From PALSA-607 sp036501485 (GTDB lineage Bacteria; Actinomycetota; Actinomycetes; Acidothermales; Acidothermaceae), in NCBI GenBank assembly GCA_036501485.1, contig DASYAG010000102.1:1-64000 (forward strand): DNA of 64,000 nucleotides, written 5' to 3'. Shown piece after piece: positions 25,471 to 34,651 of the stretch (position 1 is its first letter; each line of letters begins with the position of its first letter). The position numbers and the translations under genes were made by a program. Under the pieces are notes generated by a model. It worked only from the letters and a program-made list of their open reading frames with translations, did no database searches and had not been told where the DNA came from.

Positions 25471-26001
25471 ATGACCGGCGGCCCCATCCTCGGCAGGTAC
25501 ACACATCAGTCGGACCAGACGGAGCAGTCGGACCAGACGGATCTGCGGACGGTGCGACTGCTCGGGCTGCCGATCGCGTTGTTCTTGCGAGCCCGGGAAC
25601 ATCACGACGAGCTGATCAGGGAGTTCACCCTGATGGCGATCCGGTCTAACGGTACGGCCGCGAACGGCATTGCACCGCCACCTCGGCTTCGCGAACTCGT
25701 CGACATCCTCGGTCGCCGATTCGGGGCGAGCACGTCGCGCGCCGACATGGAGCGAGATGCGGCAATCGAACGAGGCGACGCGACGGTCGACCTGACGTAT
25801 CAGGTACCAGCGTCCATGGGCGCCGACCTCAACATGCTGACCCAACTCATGGACGACGCGGATGACTTCTGTCGCATGGAAACATTGCTCACGCTGCCAC
25901 GCGATCCAACCGTGGTGGCCTTCGGCCACTGGTACAACAACGAGTTCCTACGCCAGATCGACGGCCTGCCGCCGACCCCATGGAACGGCCCGCTCGAGTA
26001 A
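25471..26001 (+). CDS. Conserved actinobacterial protein of unknown function
   Basis: This 176-aa soluble protein is not recognised with a domain name. The core TVRLLGLPIALFLRAREHHDELIREFTLMA looks like a conserved N-terminal motif. VDLTYQVPASMGADLNMLTQLMDDADDFCRMETLLTLPR follows, with an aromatic C-terminus FGHWYNNEFLRQIDG. Similar proteins occur in actinobacteria near ATP-binding anti-sigma-type regulators, but none is present here. The N-terminus contains a SDQTEQ/SDQTDL repeat made by an 18-bp duplication, so the true start may lie after it. Confidence 0.7.
   Translation: MTGGPILGRYTHQSDQTEQSDQTDLRTVRLLGLPIALFLRAREHHDELIREFTLMAIRSNGTAANGIAPPPRLRELVDILGRRFGASTSRADMERDAAIERGDATVDLTYQVPASMGADLNMLTQLMDDADDFCRMETLLTLPRDPTVVAFGHWYNNEFLRQIDGLPPTPWNGPLE
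25507..25542. repeat. 18-bp tandem duplication near the start of a hypothetical gene
   Basis: CAGTCGGACCAGACGGAN is present twice back to back. It encodes QSDQTE then QSDQTD in the N-terminus of the unknown protein starting at 25471. The unit keeps frame. Confidence 0.9.
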
Positions 26002-26019
26002 CTCGGCGTCTCGAACAAA

Positions 26020-26733
26020 CTAGGAAGCGGTCGCGACCGAAGGCGCGGTCGACACGAACACGTGCGACGTAACGGCGTCGCCGAACGCGACAGCGTCGCC
26101 CTCGCGACCAACGAATAGTTCGCCGCCAACGCGGGAAATGCGCACCGGCATGTTGGGGCGAATGCCCGCACGACGCAACCGAACCAACAACGCGGTGTCG
26201 GACTGCAGTGGTTCACCGATGCGCCGCACAATGACGTTCTGAGTGCTATCAGGAACTGCACTCAACGCAATAAGGCCTTCACGGAACTCAACGTCGTCAG
26301 TCCCCTCGCCGAGCTCAGCGAGACCGGGAATCGGGTTACCGTACGGCGACTCCTGCGGATGACCGAGCACGTCGAGCAGCCGGCGCTCGACCGCCTCGCT
26401 CATGACGTGCTCCCAGCGGCATGCCTCTTCGTGCACGAGCTCCCACTCAAGGCCGATCACGTCGACCAGCAAGCACTCGGCGAGGCGATGCTTGCGCATC
26501 ACCCGGGTCGCAATCGCGCGGCCGTCAGGAGTGAGCTCAAGACGGCGGTCGCCATCGATCGTGACGAGGCCGTCACGCTCCATGCGAGCCACCGTCTGGG
26601 ACACCGTCGGGACGCTCTGCAAGAGCCGTTCGGCGATCCGCGCACGCAGCGGAACCGCGCCTTCTTCCTCGAGCTCGAAGATGGTCCGCAGGTACATCTC
26701 GATCGTGTCGATGAGATCGCGCTCGTGGTTCAC
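26020..26733 (-). CDS. ideR: Iron-dependent transcriptional repressor, IdeR/DtxR family
   Basis: This 237-aa metalloregulator represses iron-uptake genes when Fe(II)-loaded. The N-terminal winged helix contains PTVSQTVARMERDGLV. All ligands known from IdeR are present with a shift of three residues: M13, C105, E108, H109 for the second site and H82, E86, H101 for the first. A C-terminal SH3/FeoA-like domain (about 150-230) is complete, so it is IdeR rather than a short MntR. GTG start at 26733. The 60-nt region to the divergent M15 gene has only a poor half iron box. Confidence 0.93.
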   Translation of the reverse strand: MNHERDLIDTIEMYLRTIFELEEEGAVPLRARIAERLLQSVPTVSQTVARMERDGLVTIDGDRRLELTPDGRAIATRVMRKHRLAECLLVDVIGLEWELVHEEACRWEHVMSEAVERRLLDVLGHPQESPYGNPIPGLAELGEGTDDVEFREGLIALSAVPDSTQNVIVRRIGEPLQSDTALLVRLRRAGIRPNMPVRISRVGGELFVGREGDAVAFGDAVTSHVFVSTAPSVATAS

Positions 26734-26793
26734 GCCATCGATTGTGTCGCATTTTCCGCACCGGTGCGTAAAGTCGCCGGTTAGCCTGAAGCC

Positions 26794-27798
26794 GTGGCAG
26801 CCATCCAGCGCAGGACAGCGTCAAGGCGGACGGCGCTGCTCGGAGCAGTGATGATCATGGGCCTCGTAGCCACCGCTTGCACGAGCAGCCACAAAAGCGC
26901 CGGCGCAATCTCAAGTCCAACCGCGCCCGCGCCAGCCGTCTCATCCTCGCCAGCCGTCTCATCGTCGCCAGCCGTCACACCGTCGGGGGCGCTGTCGTCC
27001 TCGGCTTCATCGTCCTCACCAGCAGCATTGTCGCCAGCAGTGTCGTCGCCTGCCGCGGTGATCGCGTCGTCGCCGCCCACGCCGACCGCAACCGCCAGCC
27101 CGACGCCGAGCCCGTCGGCACGGCCGAAGGCGCCGAGCCGTCCGACGGCGTCCCCACCAACGGCGATCGGCCACCCCGCGCCCGCGCCGTCTCCTACGAG
27201 CCAAGCTGCCGTCGTCCCGGATGTGTTCGTTGCGGATGCAACGACGGTCACCGCGGCGCAGCTCGGCAAGAGCTGGCATGCCGGGGCGCCGACCTGCCCG
27301 GTCGGTCCTGCGCAGCTGCGCAACCTGACGATGACGTACTGGGGATTTGATTCAAAGCCGCACATGGGCACGGTCGTGATCGCGGCATCGGTGGTGCCGG
27401 CGATCACCCAGGTCTTCCGCACGTTATTCGCCGACCACTTTCCGATCCGGACGATGATCCCCGTCTCTGCATTTGGCGGGAGCGACTCGGCGTCGACGGC
27501 AGCGGACAACACCGCTGCATTCAACTGCAGGTACGCAGTCGCGAACGGACCGCCGAAGTGGTCGGCTCATGCATACGGCGAGGCCATCGATGTGAACACC
27601 GTCGAGAATCCGTACGTGTTCAACGGCCAGGTGTTGCCGTCCCCACAGGCCGCGGCTTACGCGAATCGGAAGCTGTTTCGCCCGGGCATGGCGGTGCCCG
27701 GCGGACAGCTCGTCGACGCGTTCGCATCGGTCGGGTGGAAATGGGGCGGGACCTGGTCAGCGCCGGACTACCAACACTTCTCTTCAACCGGCAACTGA
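26794..27798 (+). CDS. Lipoprotein D-alanyl-D-alanine carboxypeptidase-like peptidase, M15 family
   Basis: This 334-aa exported protein has a lipobox (LVATAC, cysteine at about residue 29). A 110-residue Ser/Pro/Ala-rich wall-spanning linker is followed by an M15-type zinc peptidase domain (about 145-334). Zinc-site motifs are SAHAYGEAIDVN and the C-terminal YQHF. The linker contains an 18-bp tandem repeat. It starts with GTG, is divergent from ideR, and converges on the PAP2 gene with 3 nt between stops. It probably trims peptidoglycan. Confidence 0.88.
   Translation: MAAIQRRTASRRTALLGAVMIMGLVATACTSSHKSAGAISSPTAPAPAVSSSPAVSSSPAVTPSGALSSSASSSSPAALSPAVSSPAAVIASSPPTPTATASPTPSPSARPKAPSRPTASPPTAIGHPAPAPSPTSQAAVVPDVFVADATTVTAAQLGKSWHAGAPTCPVGPAQLRNLTMTYWGFDSKPHMGTVVIAASVVPAITQVFRTLFADHFPIRTMIPVSAFGGSDSASTAADNTAAFNCRYAVANGPPKWSAHAYGEAIDVNTVENPYVFNGQVLPSPQAAAYANRKLFRPGMAVPGGQLVDAFASVGWKWGGTWSAPDYQHFSSTGN
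26931..26978. repeat. 18-bp tandem repeat in the lipoprotein linker
   Basis: GCCAGCCGTCTCATCSTC occurs twice, followed by a partial third copy GCCAGCCGTCAC. It encodes PAVSSS repeats of the low-complexity wall linker of the M15 peptidase. Frame is kept. Confidence 0.88.
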
Positions 27799-27801
27799 CG
27801 G

Positions 27802-28695
27802 TCAGTTCGCGTCGGCGGGCTGCAATTCGGCGTCCGGCCGTTCATCGATCGGACGCCGGTTGGGTCGGCGATAGTGCGTGACGATCCGTCGTGAAACCAC
27901 CTGTATAACAAGGGAAATTCCGAGCAGGCCGACCGCGACGACCCCGTCGAGCCAGAAATGGTTCGCGGTCACGATGACGACATAAACCGTGACTGCGGTG
28001 TGGACCAGAATCAGCCATCGCCATTTGCTGTGAGTCGCGCCGATCACCGCGATGGCGACCAGGAATGCCCAAGCCACGTGGACAGATGGCATTGCCGAAT
28101 ACTGATCTGCGCCGAGTTGTCCCGTCGTATACACCGACTGCCCATAGGCGGTGGCCGTGTCGACCATTCCGACGTTGATAAGGCGCGGCGGTGCGACGGG
28201 AACCAACGCGACCAGCAGGCATGCGGTCGTGGTGAGCACAATCAGGGTGCGGGTGCGGCGATACGCGTCGCGATGACGGATGTAGAGCCATAGCAGTACC
28301 GAAAGCAGCATCCCAAAGTGCATGGTCGCGTAGTAGATATTGCACACCTGTTCGATGAACGGGTGACCGAGAATCGGCCGCTGCACGGCGACCTCACTCG
28401 GAAAGTGCCACGAGCGCTCGTGGTTCCACACCCAGTGGCCTCGCTGCACTGCCTCGCCGGTGTGCCCTAGCGAAAAGCTGCCGGCTAGCTGCCAGAGCGC
28501 GTAAAGGGCGAGGATGATGCCGACCTCGCGGCCGAATGACGCGATCTTGAAGAGCGCCCTTGAAGAGTTGCGTCGACCATGCGAGCCAGGCCCGGCTGGT
28601 CGATCGCGCACGACGCGTTCGGTGACGGTCGCGACAGCGACGCATGCAGCGCCGATCAACGCGGCGGCCTGCCAGGTCAGCGCGACATTGGTCAC
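27802..28695 (-). CDS. PAP2 superfamily membrane phosphatase/transferase
   Basis: This 297-aa integral membrane protein has about six helices. The PAP2 signature is split as APPRL (about residue 170), SAMPSVHVAWAF (about 198-210) and NHFWLDGVVA with the catalytic His (about 245). This spacing is that of the AUR1/inositol phosphorylceramide synthase-like subgroup, which transfers or removes lipid head-group phosphates. The substrate is unknown. It converges with the M15 lipoprotein gene. Confidence 0.87.
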   Translation of the reverse strand: MTNVALTWQAAALIGAACVAVATVTERVVRDRPAGPGSHGRRNSSRALFKIASFGREVGIILALYALWQLAGSFSLGHTGEAVQRGHWVWNHERSWHFPSEVAVQRPILGHPFIEQVCNIYYATMHFGMLLSVLLWLYIRHRDAYRRTRTLIVLTTTACLLVALVPVAPPRLINVGMVDTATAYGQSVYTTGQLGADQYSAMPSVHVAWAFLVAIAVIGATHSKWRWLILVHTAVTVYVVIVTANHFWLDGVVAVGLLGISLVIQVVSRRIVTHYRRPNRRPIDERPDAELQPADAN

Positions 28696-28746
28696 GGCAC
28701 ATCATCGCGCATGGCCTGCGGCACTTGGCAACGCGTCGGCTTCACG

Positions 28747-28794
28747 GCTTCAGGATCACCGCAGCTTCAGGATCACCGCAGCTTCAGGATTACC
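28747..28794. repeat. 17-bp tandem duplication across the quinone reductase stop codon
   Basis: GCTTCAGGATCACCGCA is present twice in tandem, followed by a partial third copy with one change. The copy inside the gene encodes the last codons (VILKLR) and the duplicates lie just past the stop. The 17-bp unit would shift frame but is harmless after the stop. Confidence 0.93.
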
Positions 28795-29711
28795 TTGCCG
28801 GTCACCTTGCGACCGGTCACCAGCGCGAAGGCCTCCCCGATCTCGTCGAGGCCGAGCTCGGCGCCGATGTGGATCCGCAGCTTGCCGTCGGCGATCGCCC
28901 GCAAAGCCCCAGCGATGCCCTCACGCCGATCGGCCGCGGAGACCCCAAGGCTGCCAAAACCGAGTATCCGCTGGTATTTCCGGTACAGCTGCTGCAAGTG
29001 GAGCGTGACCTCGTGCCCCGCGCTGGTGCCGAAGACCACCACCCGGCCTTGGGTCGCCAGGGCAGCCAAAGCGGCCGGGGTGAACTCGCCACCGAGCGAG
29101 TCGATGACGGCAGTTGGCTCGAACTCCTTGATCTCAGCCGTCAGGCCGGCGGCGTCGGACACGACCGCCTGCGCCGCACCCATTGCGACGATGGCGTCGG
29201 CCTTCTCCGCGTTGGTGGTCTGACCCCACACCTGCGCGCCCTTCGAAGCTGCGTAGGAGATCGCGGACAGACCTACCGAGCCGCTACCCCCCAAAACGAG
29301 CACCCGATCTGCAGGCCCAATCTCGGCGAGCTCGACGACGCTGAAGGCCGTGAGACCGACGATCCCTACTGCTGCTGCCTCGCGCAGGTCGACGCCGTCC
29401 GGGACTTCCACGAGGGCGTCGCGGGGTACCACCGCAGCCTCGGCGAACACACCATCGCGGGTCGAGCCGAGACCGTGGCCGGCCACGATGACCCGAACAC
29501 CGTCGACGTGACCAACTGCCTCTGCGCCAAGGGTTCGCGGGAGCGGACCGTCACGATTCACCTTGCCGGCCGCGTTGTAGCCGTCCACGGGATTCACACC
29601 CGCGTATGCCAACTCGACCAACACCTCGTCGTCCGCCGGCGCTGGAAGCTCTACCTGCTGCACGTCGAGCGGTTTGCCGAGTTCTATCAATCGGGCCGCA
29701 CGCACTTTCAT
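28773..29711 (-). CDS. Zinc-type/quinone oxidoreductase (MDR superfamily)
   Basis: This 312-aa NADPH-dependent enzyme resembles NADPH:quinone reductase. An N-terminal GroES-like fold (LAYAGVNPVDGYNAAG) precedes the Rossmann motif VLVLGGSGSVGLSAISYAA (about residues 137-155). There is no structural zinc Cys cluster, so it is a zinc-free QOR-type member. It overlaps the upstream aldo/keto reductase gene by 4 nt (ATGA). The stop codon lies in a 17-bp tandem duplication. Confidence 0.9.
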   Translation of the reverse strand: MKVRAARLIELGKPLDVQQVELPAPADDEVLVELAYAGVNPVDGYNAAGKVNRDGPLPRTLGAEAVGHVDGVRVIVAGHGLGSTRDGVFAEAAVVPRDALVEVPDGVDLREAAAVGIVGLTAFSVVELAEIGPADRVLVLGGSGSVGLSAISYAASKGAQVWGQTTNAEKADAIVAMGAAQAVVSDAAGLTAEIKEFEPTAVIDSLGGEFTPAALAALATQGRVVVFGTSAGHEVTLHLQQLYRKYQRILGFGSLGVSAADRREGIAGALRAIADGKLRIHIGAELGLDEIGEAFALVTGRKVTGKVILKLR

Positions 29712-30580
29712 GCGGCGTCCAGCAGGGCGACTTCTTCCACGGTCAGCTCGATGTCAGCAGCAGCTGCGGAGGCAACTGCCGTCTCGGGACGGCTCGACCC
29801 TGGGATCGGGATGACGTTTTCGCCCTTTGCCAGCATCCAGGCGAGGGTGGCCTGTTGCGCGGTGATGCCGCGGGCTGCAGCAACCTTGACGAATGCTGGA
29901 TACCGTCGCTCGATGCCACTTGCGTTGCCAATGCCGCCGAGCGGACTCCATGGCAGGAAGGCAATTCCGTTGTCGCGGCAGTAGTTCAGCTCACCCTCAG
30001 ACGAACGAAAATTCGGCGCGAACTGGTTCTGCACGACCGCAAGACGCTCATCGAGAATGCGATCGGCGAGGGCAATCTGAGTGACGTTCGCGTTCGAGAT
30101 GCCAGCAAGCACGATCTTGCCTTCGTCGAGCAACTCTCTGATCGCGCCGATGCTGTCGGCGTACGGGACCCGCGGGTCTGGGCGGTGGAACTGGTAGAGG
30201 CCGATCGCTGGCACACCGAGGGTCTTCAGTGACTGCTCGCACGCCCGCTTCAGGTACTCGGGCCGCCCGTCAACACTCCACGACCCGTCGGCGCCGCGTG
30301 TGTGGCCGCCCTTGGTAGCGACTAGAACGCCGGTCGTGTCTGACCCGTACGAGGCCAGCGCAGCCGCGACCAGTCGCTCGCCGTGGCCAGCGTCGGCGGC
30401 GGTCAGGCAGTAGGCGTCAGCCGTGTCGATGAAGGTCATGCCTGCGTCGAGCGCAGCGTGGATGGTGTTGATCGCCTGCGTGCGGTCGGGTCGGCCAGCA
30501 ACTGACAGGGGCATCTCCCCCAGCCCGATCGCGCTGACCGTGAAGGTATCGACGCCTCGCCCGACCTTGCGGTACCGCAT
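29708..30580 (-). CDS. Aldo/keto reductase
   Basis: This 290-aa NADPH-dependent TIM-barrel oxidoreductase has the catalytic tetrad visible as FIDTADAY (Asp and Tyr), VATKGGH (Lys) and QFHRPD (His). The C-terminal cofactor loop is IPIPGSSRPE. The ATG at 30580 gives the family-like start MRYRKVGRG. A TTG 69 nt upstream would add an atypical tail. It is transcribed first in a two-gene unit with the quinone reductase. Confidence 0.9.
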   Translation of the reverse strand: MRYRKVGRGVDTFTVSAIGLGEMPLSVAGRPDRTQAINTIHAALDAGMTFIDTADAYCLTAADAGHGERLVAAALASYGSDTTGVLVATKGGHTRGADGSWSVDGRPEYLKRACEQSLKTLGVPAIGLYQFHRPDPRVPYADSIGAIRELLDEGKIVLAGISNANVTQIALADRILDERLAVVQNQFAPNFRSSEGELNYCRDNGIAFLPWSPLGGIGNASGIERRYPAFVKVAAARGITAQQATLAWMLAKGENVIPIPGSSRPETAVASAAAADIELTVEEVALLDAA

Positions 30581-30748
30581 CTTTGGGTGCCCCGTCTCTA
30601 TCGATGGTCCGTCCGCTGGTGCGCTAGCCACCTTCAACGTATCCAACACCCCGACATTCCAATCACTCAGATGCTCTTTGGGACGGATCCGCTCCCGCTA
30701 CCAAAAACTCAGTCGCCTGGCCCACCTCACGCCTGCTAGAGACGACGC

Positions 30749-31924
30749 ATGAGATCCGGAGATGACGCCGCGCGAGAGCGGCAGCGCGACGCAGACAACG
30801 ACGCGAACCGCCGCGCCGTCACAGTGCGCGACCGCACGTCGGGCAACGAAGCCACCGCCGGCACTGAGTTCGTGCTTGAACAGGTCACAAGCCGGGAGGA
30901 CGCCGAACGGTGGCAGCAGATCGCGCAGGAGCATTTCGAGACCGACTACTACGAGATGCCCGCCGATCCGGTGCAAGAGATCTACGAGCGGGTCACATCA
31001 ACCCGAAGCGACGACCAGTATGAGTTGTGGCTCGGCTGGCTTGGCCCGGAAGCAGTGGTGCTGGGCGAGTTGCGCCTGCCGCTGCTCGACAACACCGATA
31101 ACGCTGTGGTCAACGTAGGCACTCGCCCGTCGTATCGGCGGCGCGGTTACGGCACCGCAATGCTGCAGCACCTCACCGCACGCGCGCGAGCGCACAACCG
31201 AACGCGTCTGATCGGCGAGGTCGGCGAACCGATGCCGCGCGGGGACACCAGTCAACAAGAATCGGGCGAAGCTTCGTCCCCCGCTTCGCCACCTGGCGTC
31301 CTTTTTGTCACCAAGTTCGGCGCGCGGCCGGTGACATCGGAGGTACGGCGACTGTTGCGAATCGGCGACATCGACGACGTCCAGCTCTCGCGTTTGAACG
31401 ATGACGCCACTGCGCATTCGGCGGAGTACTCACTGATTCAGTGGGAGGGCCCGGCACCAGCAGAGGTCCTCGATGACCTCGTCGTATTGCATTCCCGTAT
31501 GACGACCGATGCCCCGCTCGAGGATCTTGACTGGGAGCCCGAGCAGTGGACCCCTCAGCGCTATCGCGAGCGGGAGCAGCGAGTAATCGCAAGCGGGCAG
31601 GTGTGTCTGTGTACGGTCGCACGGCATGATCCGTCGGGTCAGGTTGTCGCGCTGACCGACCTTGGCCTAACGGCAGGTCACCCGGAGGTTGCCTACCAGT
31701 GGGCCACCATCGTGTTGCCGTCCCATCGCGGACACCGGTTGGGCATGCTGGTGAAGCTCGCCAATCTCGCGTATCTGCGATCCAGTCGACCACAAGTTCG
31801 CCTCCTGAACACATGGAACGCAGCCATCAACGACCATATGGTTTCCATCAATGAAGCCATCGGCTTTCGTCCCGTCGAACGCTGGCGCGAGTGGCAGCTC
31901 GAACTACAAGACTCAACGACGTAG
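30749..31924 (+). CDS. Tandem GNAT-family N-acetyltransferase
   Basis: This 391-aa protein has two acetyltransferase domains. The first (about residues 42-195) has a clear acetyl-CoA loop VGTRPSYRRRGYGTAML. The second (about 225-385) has TIVLPSHRGHRLGMLVKLANL. The first 40 residues are charged and probably disordered. The two-domain layout resembles mycothiol synthase and related actinobacterial proteins, but the substrate cannot be assigned. It has its own promoter region, divergent from the aldo/keto reductase. Confidence 0.85.
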   Translation: MRSGDDAARERQRDADNDANRRAVTVRDRTSGNEATAGTEFVLEQVTSREDAERWQQIAQEHFETDYYEMPADPVQEIYERVTSTRSDDQYELWLGWLGPEAVVLGELRLPLLDNTDNAVVNVGTRPSYRRRGYGTAMLQHLTARARAHNRTRLIGEVGEPMPRGDTSQQESGEASSPASPPGVLFVTKFGARPVTSEVRRLLRIGDIDDVQLSRLNDDATAHSAEYSLIQWEGPAPAEVLDDLVVLHSRMTTDAPLEDLDWEPEQWTPQRYREREQRVIASGQVCLCTVARHDPSGQVVALTDLGLTAGHPEVAYQWATIVLPSHRGHRLGMLVKLANLAYLRSSRPQVRLLNTWNAAINDHMVSINEAIGFRPVERWREWQLELQDSTT

Positions 31925-31927
31925 TCC

Positions 31928-31960
31928 ACCTGTGCAGAAGAGTTACTCAGCCGCACAGGT
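31928..31960 (+). terminator. Possible terminator after the GNAT gene
   Basis: ACCTGTGC and GCACAGGT form an 8-bp stem with a 17-nt loop just after the GNAT stop and between it and the convergent HNH gene. The loop is long and there is no U-run, so the call is weak. Confidence 0.35.
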
Positions 31961-32002
31961 TGCACTAAGCGATCCAACCGACGACACGTCGCCCGACAAC
32001 TT

Positions 32003-33364
32003 TCAGTCGAGTTGGGGTGGTGGGTCGGAGCCGAACTGGCGGCCGCCGGGTGATGTCCATCGGCAGCTGCCGTCGGGTTGGAGGGCGACTGTCCAGCCGC
32101 CGAAGGTTTTCAACCGGTGGTGTCGCCGGCACAGGCAGCAGCAGTTCTTGGCAGAGGTGTCCCCGCGTGGGGCGGGGATGTTGTGGTCGATGTCGCACAC
32201 GGTGGCGCGGGTGTTGCAGCCGGGGAACCGGCAGCGCCGGTCGCGGGCCATCACATAGTCGGCCAGTTCGGCGGGTGGCCGGTAGATCACGGTGCCGTAG
32301 TCGAGCAGGTAGCCGGTGACGGGTTCGACGACCAGCCGCAGCCAATCCGCTGCCGCGGCCCGGTCACGCACCAAGGCGGCGGGGATCGGCCCGTAGCCGA
32401 GCAGCTCAGCAGGGTTGTCGGCCAGGCCCAGCAGGCTGGGCAGGTCGGTGACGAACTGGACTTGTTGCCGGCGCCCATGCCGCCTGGGCGCTTTCGGATC
32501 AGCCAGCGCCTGGTCGGCCCACACGACCAACGCATCGGACCGGTACGCGTCGATGCCCTCATCAACCAGGCCAGCTGTCCTGGCGGCGGCCTGCAACTGG
32601 GCCGCGGTCGCGTCCAGGCCCAGCCACACCGTTTGCATGTCAACGGAGGACATGGTGACCTGCAGTTCGCTCATCACCGCGTCGAGCAGGTCGAACTTCT
32701 CCGCCCCACGGTGTTTCATCGCCTTAGTGTGTTCGGCGAGGACGAGCTCAGGGTCAGCAGCGAGGATCGCCCGGCGCAAGGTGCGCCGAAACGCCGCCCA
32801 ACTTTGGCCCTTGATCTTCGCCGCGACCCGGGCGTCGACCGCGGCGATAGCGGCCCGATCGAGGCCGGCTTCACGCACCGCCTGAGCCACCACCCGCGCA
32901 TGCCAATACCCCATGAACCCCGCGGCCATCGCCAACTGGCACTTCGGCAACGTCTCCGTGATCGCCCGCGCCGCATCGACCCGGGCTTGGGCGCCGCCAC
33001 TCGTCATGCCCAACGTGGCCGCAACCGCGTTCGCGCCGAAGTCGATCGGGTCACGCTCCACCATGTCGGGGCTGTCCGGGTTCGGCGGTGGTGGCGTCGG
33101 GCCGGCGACCAGCGCGGTCGCCCGCACCGCCATCTCCGCCAGCCACGCCTGCTGACGTTCCAGCAACTCCAACATCACTGACGCCGACGCCTCGTCGAGG
33201 GATTCGATGTCGAGCCGCGACAAGCAGCTGACCATGTAAGGACCCGGCTCGCACTCCAGCAGATCCTGCACCGACCAGCCAAGCGCAGCGTCAGGCAACA
33301 ACGACAACGCGACGGCACGGGCGTCATCACCATCGACGTCCACATCGACCTCGGCGATCAACAT
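32003..33364 (-). CDS. HNH endonuclease, DUF222 (13E12 repeat) family
   Basis: This 453-aa protein has a helical DUF222 domain (about residues 30-330). A C-terminal HNH nuclease follows, with zinc cysteines and active-site histidines: RCRFPGCNTRATVCDIDHNIP and CCLCRRHHRLKT. Members are multi-copy and strain-variable in actinobacterial genomes (the mycobacterial 13E12 family) and are thought to be selfish or mobile nucleases. No inverted or direct repeat boundaries are evident. It stands between GNAT and the hut operon. Confidence 0.92.
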   Translation of the reverse strand: MLIAEVDVDVDGDDARAVALSLLPDAALGWSVQDLLECEPGPYMVSCLSRLDIESLDEASASVMLELLERQQAWLAEMAVRATALVAGPTPPPPNPDSPDMVERDPIDFGANAVAATLGMTSGGAQARVDAARAITETLPKCQLAMAAGFMGYWHARVVAQAVREAGLDRAAIAAVDARVAAKIKGQSWAAFRRTLRRAILAADPELVLAEHTKAMKHRGAEKFDLLDAVMSELQVTMSSVDMQTVWLGLDATAAQLQAAARTAGLVDEGIDAYRSDALVVWADQALADPKAPRRHGRRQQVQFVTDLPSLLGLADNPAELLGYGPIPAALVRDRAAAADWLRLVVEPVTGYLLDYGTVIYRPPAELADYVMARDRRCRFPGCNTRATVCDIDHNIPAPRGDTSAKNCCCLCRRHHRLKTFGGWTVALQPDGSCRWTSPGGRQFGSDPPPQLD

Positions 33365-33487
33365 GCAACGAAGCTATCCGCGACCACTGACACTTTCGGA
33401 ACGCGCGCGCAAACCTCGAAATCTGTGCAGGAAGATAACTGCATGTGCACAACTCGCGCGAGCACCCGAGGTTCAGGAAGCCGCGAT

Positions 33488-34651
33488 CTAAGGAGCGGAC
33501 ATCCACGTTGCCGTGACGAGCGCGACTCCCGGTCGATAGGCGAGATGTACGTAAGACGGCGCTGCAAGCACCGCGAAGTCTGCGCGCTTACCCACAGACA
33601 GAACGCCGATGTCATCGCGACGCAACGCGCGTGCGCCGCCAGCGGTCGCAGCCCACAACGCCTCGGCCGGCGTCAGATGCATGTCACGCACCGCGACCGC
33701 AATGCAAAACGGCATGCTCGTTGTATACGAAGACCCGGGGTTGCAATCCGTTGCCAGCGCAACCACCACACCTGCATCGATCATCCGCCGCGCATCTGCA
33801 TACACACTGCGGGTGGAAAAATCGGCGCCAGGCAACACCGTCGCGACAGTGGCAGATCCGGCGAGGGCCTCGACGTCCGCGTCGCTCATGTGATTGCAAT
33901 GGTCAACCGACGCTGCATCAAGCTCCGCGCCTAGTTGTACCGCACCGGTTCGCTCGAGCTGATGCGCATGGAGGCGCGGCAGCAGTCCACGCGCGATGCC
34001 CGCCTGCAGAATCACCCGCGCTTCGTCGACGGTGAACGCCCCGCGATCGCAGAAGACGTCGATCCACCTGGTACCAGGGGCACACGCGTCGAGCATCGGA
34101 CCGGCCACGAGTGAGACGTAGTCATCGCGGCGGCCTTGGTACTCGATCGGCACGACATGTGCACCCAGATACGTCGACTCAGATGTCAACGACTGCGCAA
34201 TCGCGAGGCCGCGCGCCTCGTCGTCCGTCGTGAGTCCGTATCCGCTCTTGATCTCTACGGTTGTCGTCCCCGACGACGTCATCTCGGCAAGCAGACGCGA
34301 AGCGTTCGAGCGAAGGGCCGAGTCACTCGCCTCGCGCGTTGCTATCAGCGTTGCGGCGATACCACCGGCTGTGTAAGGGGTTCCGGCCATTCGCGAGGCA
34401 AACTCATCGGCGCGGTCGGAGGCGAAGATCAGATGGCTATGGCTGTCGACGAAGCCCGGCACCACTGTCTGTCGATCGAGGTCCACACGCGCGTCTGCAG
34501 ACGGAGCGCGGATCCGAAGGCCCACCCACGCGACCCGATCGGCTTCGATGACCATCGCCGCATCGCGCACGACGCCGAGCGCCGACCCGTCACCGTTACT
34601 TGGGTCGTTCGTGACGAGCAGCCCGATATTGTCGATGAGCGTTGTTGTCAT
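33488..34651 (-). CDS. hutI: Imidazolonepropionase
   Basis: This 387-aa amidohydrolase opens imidazolone propionate to N-formimino-glutamate in histidine breakdown. Metal ligands are in FVDSHSHLIFA (HxH), the middle HAHQLE motif and ATDCNPGSSYT near the C-terminus. EIKSGYGLTTDDE is the family-specific substrate loop. It is the last gene of the hut operon and overlaps hutF by 4 nt. Confidence 0.97.
   Translation of the reverse strand: MTTTLIDNIGLLVTNDPSNGDGSALGVVRDAAMVIEADRVAWVGLRIRAPSADARVDLDRQTVVPGFVDSHSHLIFASDRADEFASRMAGTPYTAGGIAATLIATREASDSALRSNASRLLAEMTSSGTTTVEIKSGYGLTTDDEARGLAIAQSLTSESTYLGAHVVPIEYQGRRDDYVSLVAGPMLDACAPGTRWIDVFCDRGAFTVDEARVILQAGIARGLLPRLHAHQLERTGAVQLGAELDAASVDHCNHMSDADVEALAGSATVATVLPGADFSTRSVYADARRMIDAGVVVALATDCNPGSSYTTSMPFCIAVAVRDMHLTPAEALWAATAGGARALRRDDIGVLSVGKRADFAVLAAPSYVHLAYRPGVALVTATWMSAP

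Noticed and set aside
26779..26790. IdeR iron box before the M15 lipoprotein
   Set aside because: GGTTAGCCTGAA resembles half a box, but the full 19-bp alignment matches at only about 9 positions.
28644..29984. 446-aa forward open frame
   Set aside because: It is antisense to the quinone reductase and aldo/keto reductase genes, has no recognisable domain, and its composition is the high-GC shadow type.
32078..33181. 367-aa forward open frame
   Set aside because: Mirror of the DUF222/HNH gene; the true gene has clear HNH motifs.
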